Assembly (NCBI GenBank): GCA_030611815.1
Contig: JAUWPC010000204.1
Coordinates: 1-6,467 of the forward strand
Direction of reading: 5' to 3'
DNA: 6,467 bases
Source of the DNA: Desulfobacteraceae bacterium
GTDB lineage: Bacteria > Desulfobacterota > DSM-4660 > Desulfatiglandales > Desulfatiglandaceae
A model generated the notes under the pieces. The model saw only the letters and a program-made list of their open reading frames with translations, was not told the origin of the DNA and made no database searches. Shown in pieces: positions 4,626-6,467 of the stretch. Every line of letters begins with the position of its first letter. The stretch's first letter is position 1. Made by a program: the position numbers and the translations under genes.

Positions 4626-6446
4626 ATGGGGATCAACTATTTTAACAGAGATGACAGAGATCTTAAATTCGTACTCTTTGAGTACTTGGAAATTGATAAG
4701 CTCCTGACTTATGAGGCCTACAAGGATTTTTCTCGTGAAGACTTCAGTATGATCATTGACGAGGCCCTCAAGGTCTGCCGCGATGTCCTGGGGCCTTGCA
4801 TGCAGGATGGGGACAGGGAAGGCTGCACCTATAAAGAAGGTGAAGTCAAAGTTCCGGAATCTTTTCATGAATGCTGGAAGGTAATGGCTGAAAATGGCTG
4901 GATAGGCAACTCGAACAATCCTGAATTCGGGGGGCAGGGACTCCCTGCAGTCGTGAGCGGCCTGTTGGCCGAACTCTTTGTCGGGGCCAACATGGCCTTC
5001 ATGACCTACCCGGGGCTGGCAACGGGTAACGGCCGCCTTATCGAGAACTTCGGCACGGATAAAGACAAGGACCTGTTCATAGAAAAGATGTACACCGGCG
5101 TATGGGGCGGCACCATGTGTTTGACCGAGCCGGATGCCGGGTCGGATGTGGGCTCGGTCCGGACAAAGGCAATCCCGGACCCTGGGTCCGATGACTCGCG
5201 TATATACAAGATTGAGGGGACCAAACGGTTCATCACCTGCGGCGACCAAAACATCACCGAGAATATTATTCATCTTGTCTTAGCCCGCATCGAGGGAGCC
5301 CCCGAAGGTACCAAGGGGATCAGCCTGTTCATCGTACCCAAGGTCTGGGTCAATCCGGATGGGTCTCTGGGCGAATCCAACGACGTTTACTGTGGCGGCA
5401 TCGAGCACAAAATGGGCATCAAGGGGTCATCCACATGCACCCTTAACTTTGGTGAAAACGGAAATTGCCGCGGGATACTCTTAGGCGAGCCAAATTCCGG
5501 AATGGCCAAAATGTTCCAGATGATGAATGAGGCCAGAATCGGTTGTGGCATCCAGGCCTTGGGAATGACCGCAAGCGCCTATGACACCGCCCGGCAGTAC
5601 GCCAAAGAGCGTATTCAGGGACCTCTGTTTACAAACCGCGATGCAGGCCTGGTCCCCATCATACAGCACGAGGATGTGAGACGGATGCTGATGAACCTCA
5701 AGTCCGGTACAGAAGCGATGCGGGCCATGATCGGGAAGCTCATGTATTTCATAGACGCAGCGCAGCATGATCCCGATGAAGCCAGCCGTGAACTGGCAGA
5801 GCAGCGGATCGAACTTCTGACCCCTCTCATAAAGGCCTACCCATCTGATTTTGGTTATCTCCTGATCCGGGACGCCATCCAGATTCTTGCTGGTGTGGGT
5901 TTCTGCAGCGAGTTCCCGGTGGAGCAGTATGCCCGCGACATCAAGATCGTCTCCATATGGGAGGGAACTTCCTATATCCAGTCCCTTGACCTTGTGGGTA
6001 GAAAAATCGGTGCCAAGGGGGGTTCGGTTTTCAGAGACTGGGTCCAGGAGATCATGACATTTACCGGAGACCTCAAAGAGGATAAGGATTTCAGTGCTGA
6101 TTCCAAGCTCCTTTTCAAGGCGGCCCAGGCCACGGGTGACTTTGCCATGAAGTATATGCAGTACTTCCAGGAAGGAAAGCTATCACTCATCCCCCTCAGT
6201 TCGACCCGTTTTTTAGAATGCTTTGCGGAAACCGCCATGGCGCATATCATGTTGGAACAGGGCCTTGTCGCCCGGGAGAAGCTTTCGGGCGTTGAAGCAG
6301 GTTCGGCGGACGGGATCTTTTACAGGGGGAAGATAGAGACCGCCAAATACTTCTGCCGCAATATCCTTACCAATGTCTTCGCGCGACATACCTCCCTGCA
6401 GCAGGAAGACACCTCGGCCATCGACATCCCTGAAGAAGCCTTTTGA
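4626..6446 (+). CDS. Acyl-CoA dehydrogenase, long (~600 aa) form with extra N- and C-terminal domains
   Basis: FAD enzyme that converts acyl-CoA to trans-2-enoyl-CoA and passes electrons to electron-transfer flavoprotein. At 606 aa it is much longer than short-chain types (~380 aa) and fits the subgroup with a short N-terminal segment (~3-36, MGINYFNRDDRDLKFVLFEY) and a C-terminal extension (~465-590). Core: N-terminal helices ~40-158 (FGGQG 101-105); beta domain ~162-272 with MCLTEPDAGSD (164-174), the FAD/substrate loop, and KRFITCGD (200-207); C-terminal helices ~284-455 with QILAGVGF (419-426) and PVEQYARDIK (431-440). The catalytic base is Glu446 in IWEGTSYIQ, where many relatives have Tyr before Glu. 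The start is backed by CGGAGG at 4611-4616, nine bases upstream. It acts just before the fusion protein but is set off by a 434-nt spacer, so it may be transcribed separately. Substrate length cannot be read from sequence; the related subgroup includes long-chain enzymes and methylthiopropionyl-CoA dehydrogenase (DmdC). Confidence 0.94.
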   Translation: MGINYFNRDDRDLKFVLFEYLEIDKLLTYEAYKDFSREDFSMIIDEALKVCRDVLGPCMQDGDREGCTYKEGEVKVPESFHECWKVMAENGWIGNSNNPEFGGQGLPAVVSGLLAELFVGANMAFMTYPGLATGNGRLIENFGTDKDKDLFIEKMYTGVWGGTMCLTEPDAGSDVGSVRTKAIPDPGSDDSRIYKIEGTKRFITCGDQNITENIIHLVLARIEGAPEGTKGISLFIVPKVWVNPDGSLGESNDVYCGGIEHKMGIKGSSTCTLNFGENGNCRGILLGEPNSGMAKMFQMMNEARIGCGIQALGMTASAYDTARQYAKERIQGPLFTNRDAGLVPIIQHEDVRRMLMNLKSGTEAMRAMIGKLMYFIDAAQHDPDEASRELAEQRIELLTPLIKAYPSDFGYLLIRDAIQILAGVGFCSEFPVEQYARDIKIVSIWEGTSYIQSLDLVGRKIGAKGGSVFRDWVQEIMTFTGDLKEDKDFSADSKLLFKAAQATGDFAMKYMQYFQEGKLSLIPLSSTRFLECFAETAMAHIMLEQGLVAREKLSGVEAGSADGIFYRGKIETAKYFCRNILTNVFARHTSLQQEDTSAIDIPEEAF

Positions 6447-6467
6447 CAATATCACCCATGTACCACG

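Noticed and set aside
4608..5273. 221-codon open frame on the minus strand
   Set aside because: Lies antisense over the start of the acyl-CoA dehydrogenase, whose motifs and ribosome binding site are clear; the minus-strand product has no recognisable domain.

Overview
The window holds four consecutive plus-strand genes for fatty-acid activation and beta-oxidation: the 3' part of an acyl-CoA synthetase (1-592), a fused enoyl-CoA hydratase/3-hydroxyacyl-CoA dehydrogenase (716-2845), a thiolase (2980-4191) and a long-form (606 aa) acyl-CoA dehydrogenase (4626-6446). Together they cover CoA activation and every step of one beta-oxidation turn. No RNA gene, transposase, CRISPR array or toxin/defence gene was seen.

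The organism is probably a Desulfobacterota (deltaproteobacterial) anaerobe of the sulfate-reducing or syntrophic type. This is inference. It rests on the protein style (TFP-alpha-like fusion plus thiolase, and a ~600 aa acyl-CoA dehydrogenase, under separate strong Shine-Dalgarno sites) and on spacers built from short repeats that I recall as common in that phylum: gattgatgattg strings after stop codons, tandem acaggatta, ccaaaatcc strings, and caccgcag...gacacagag modules. No database search was possible.

Layout: the synthetase, fusion protein and thiolase lie close together (spacers of 123 and 134 nt) and look co-transcribed, though both spacers carry repeat sequence. A 434-nt gene-free stretch (4192-4625) separates them from the acyl-CoA dehydrogenase. 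It holds two clear hairpins and a pair of inverted, diverged repeat modules, so the last gene may have its own promoter.

How the genes work together: the synthetase makes acyl-CoA; the dehydrogenase makes trans-2-enoyl-CoA and would pass electrons to an electron-transfer flavoprotein not encoded here; the fusion protein hydrates the enoyl-CoA and oxidises the product with NAD+; the thiolase releases acetyl-CoA. All main catalytic residues are present. The coding content is ordinary. The parts worth a second look are the repeat-built spacers and two small active-site-motif deviations. I found no convincing undescribed system.
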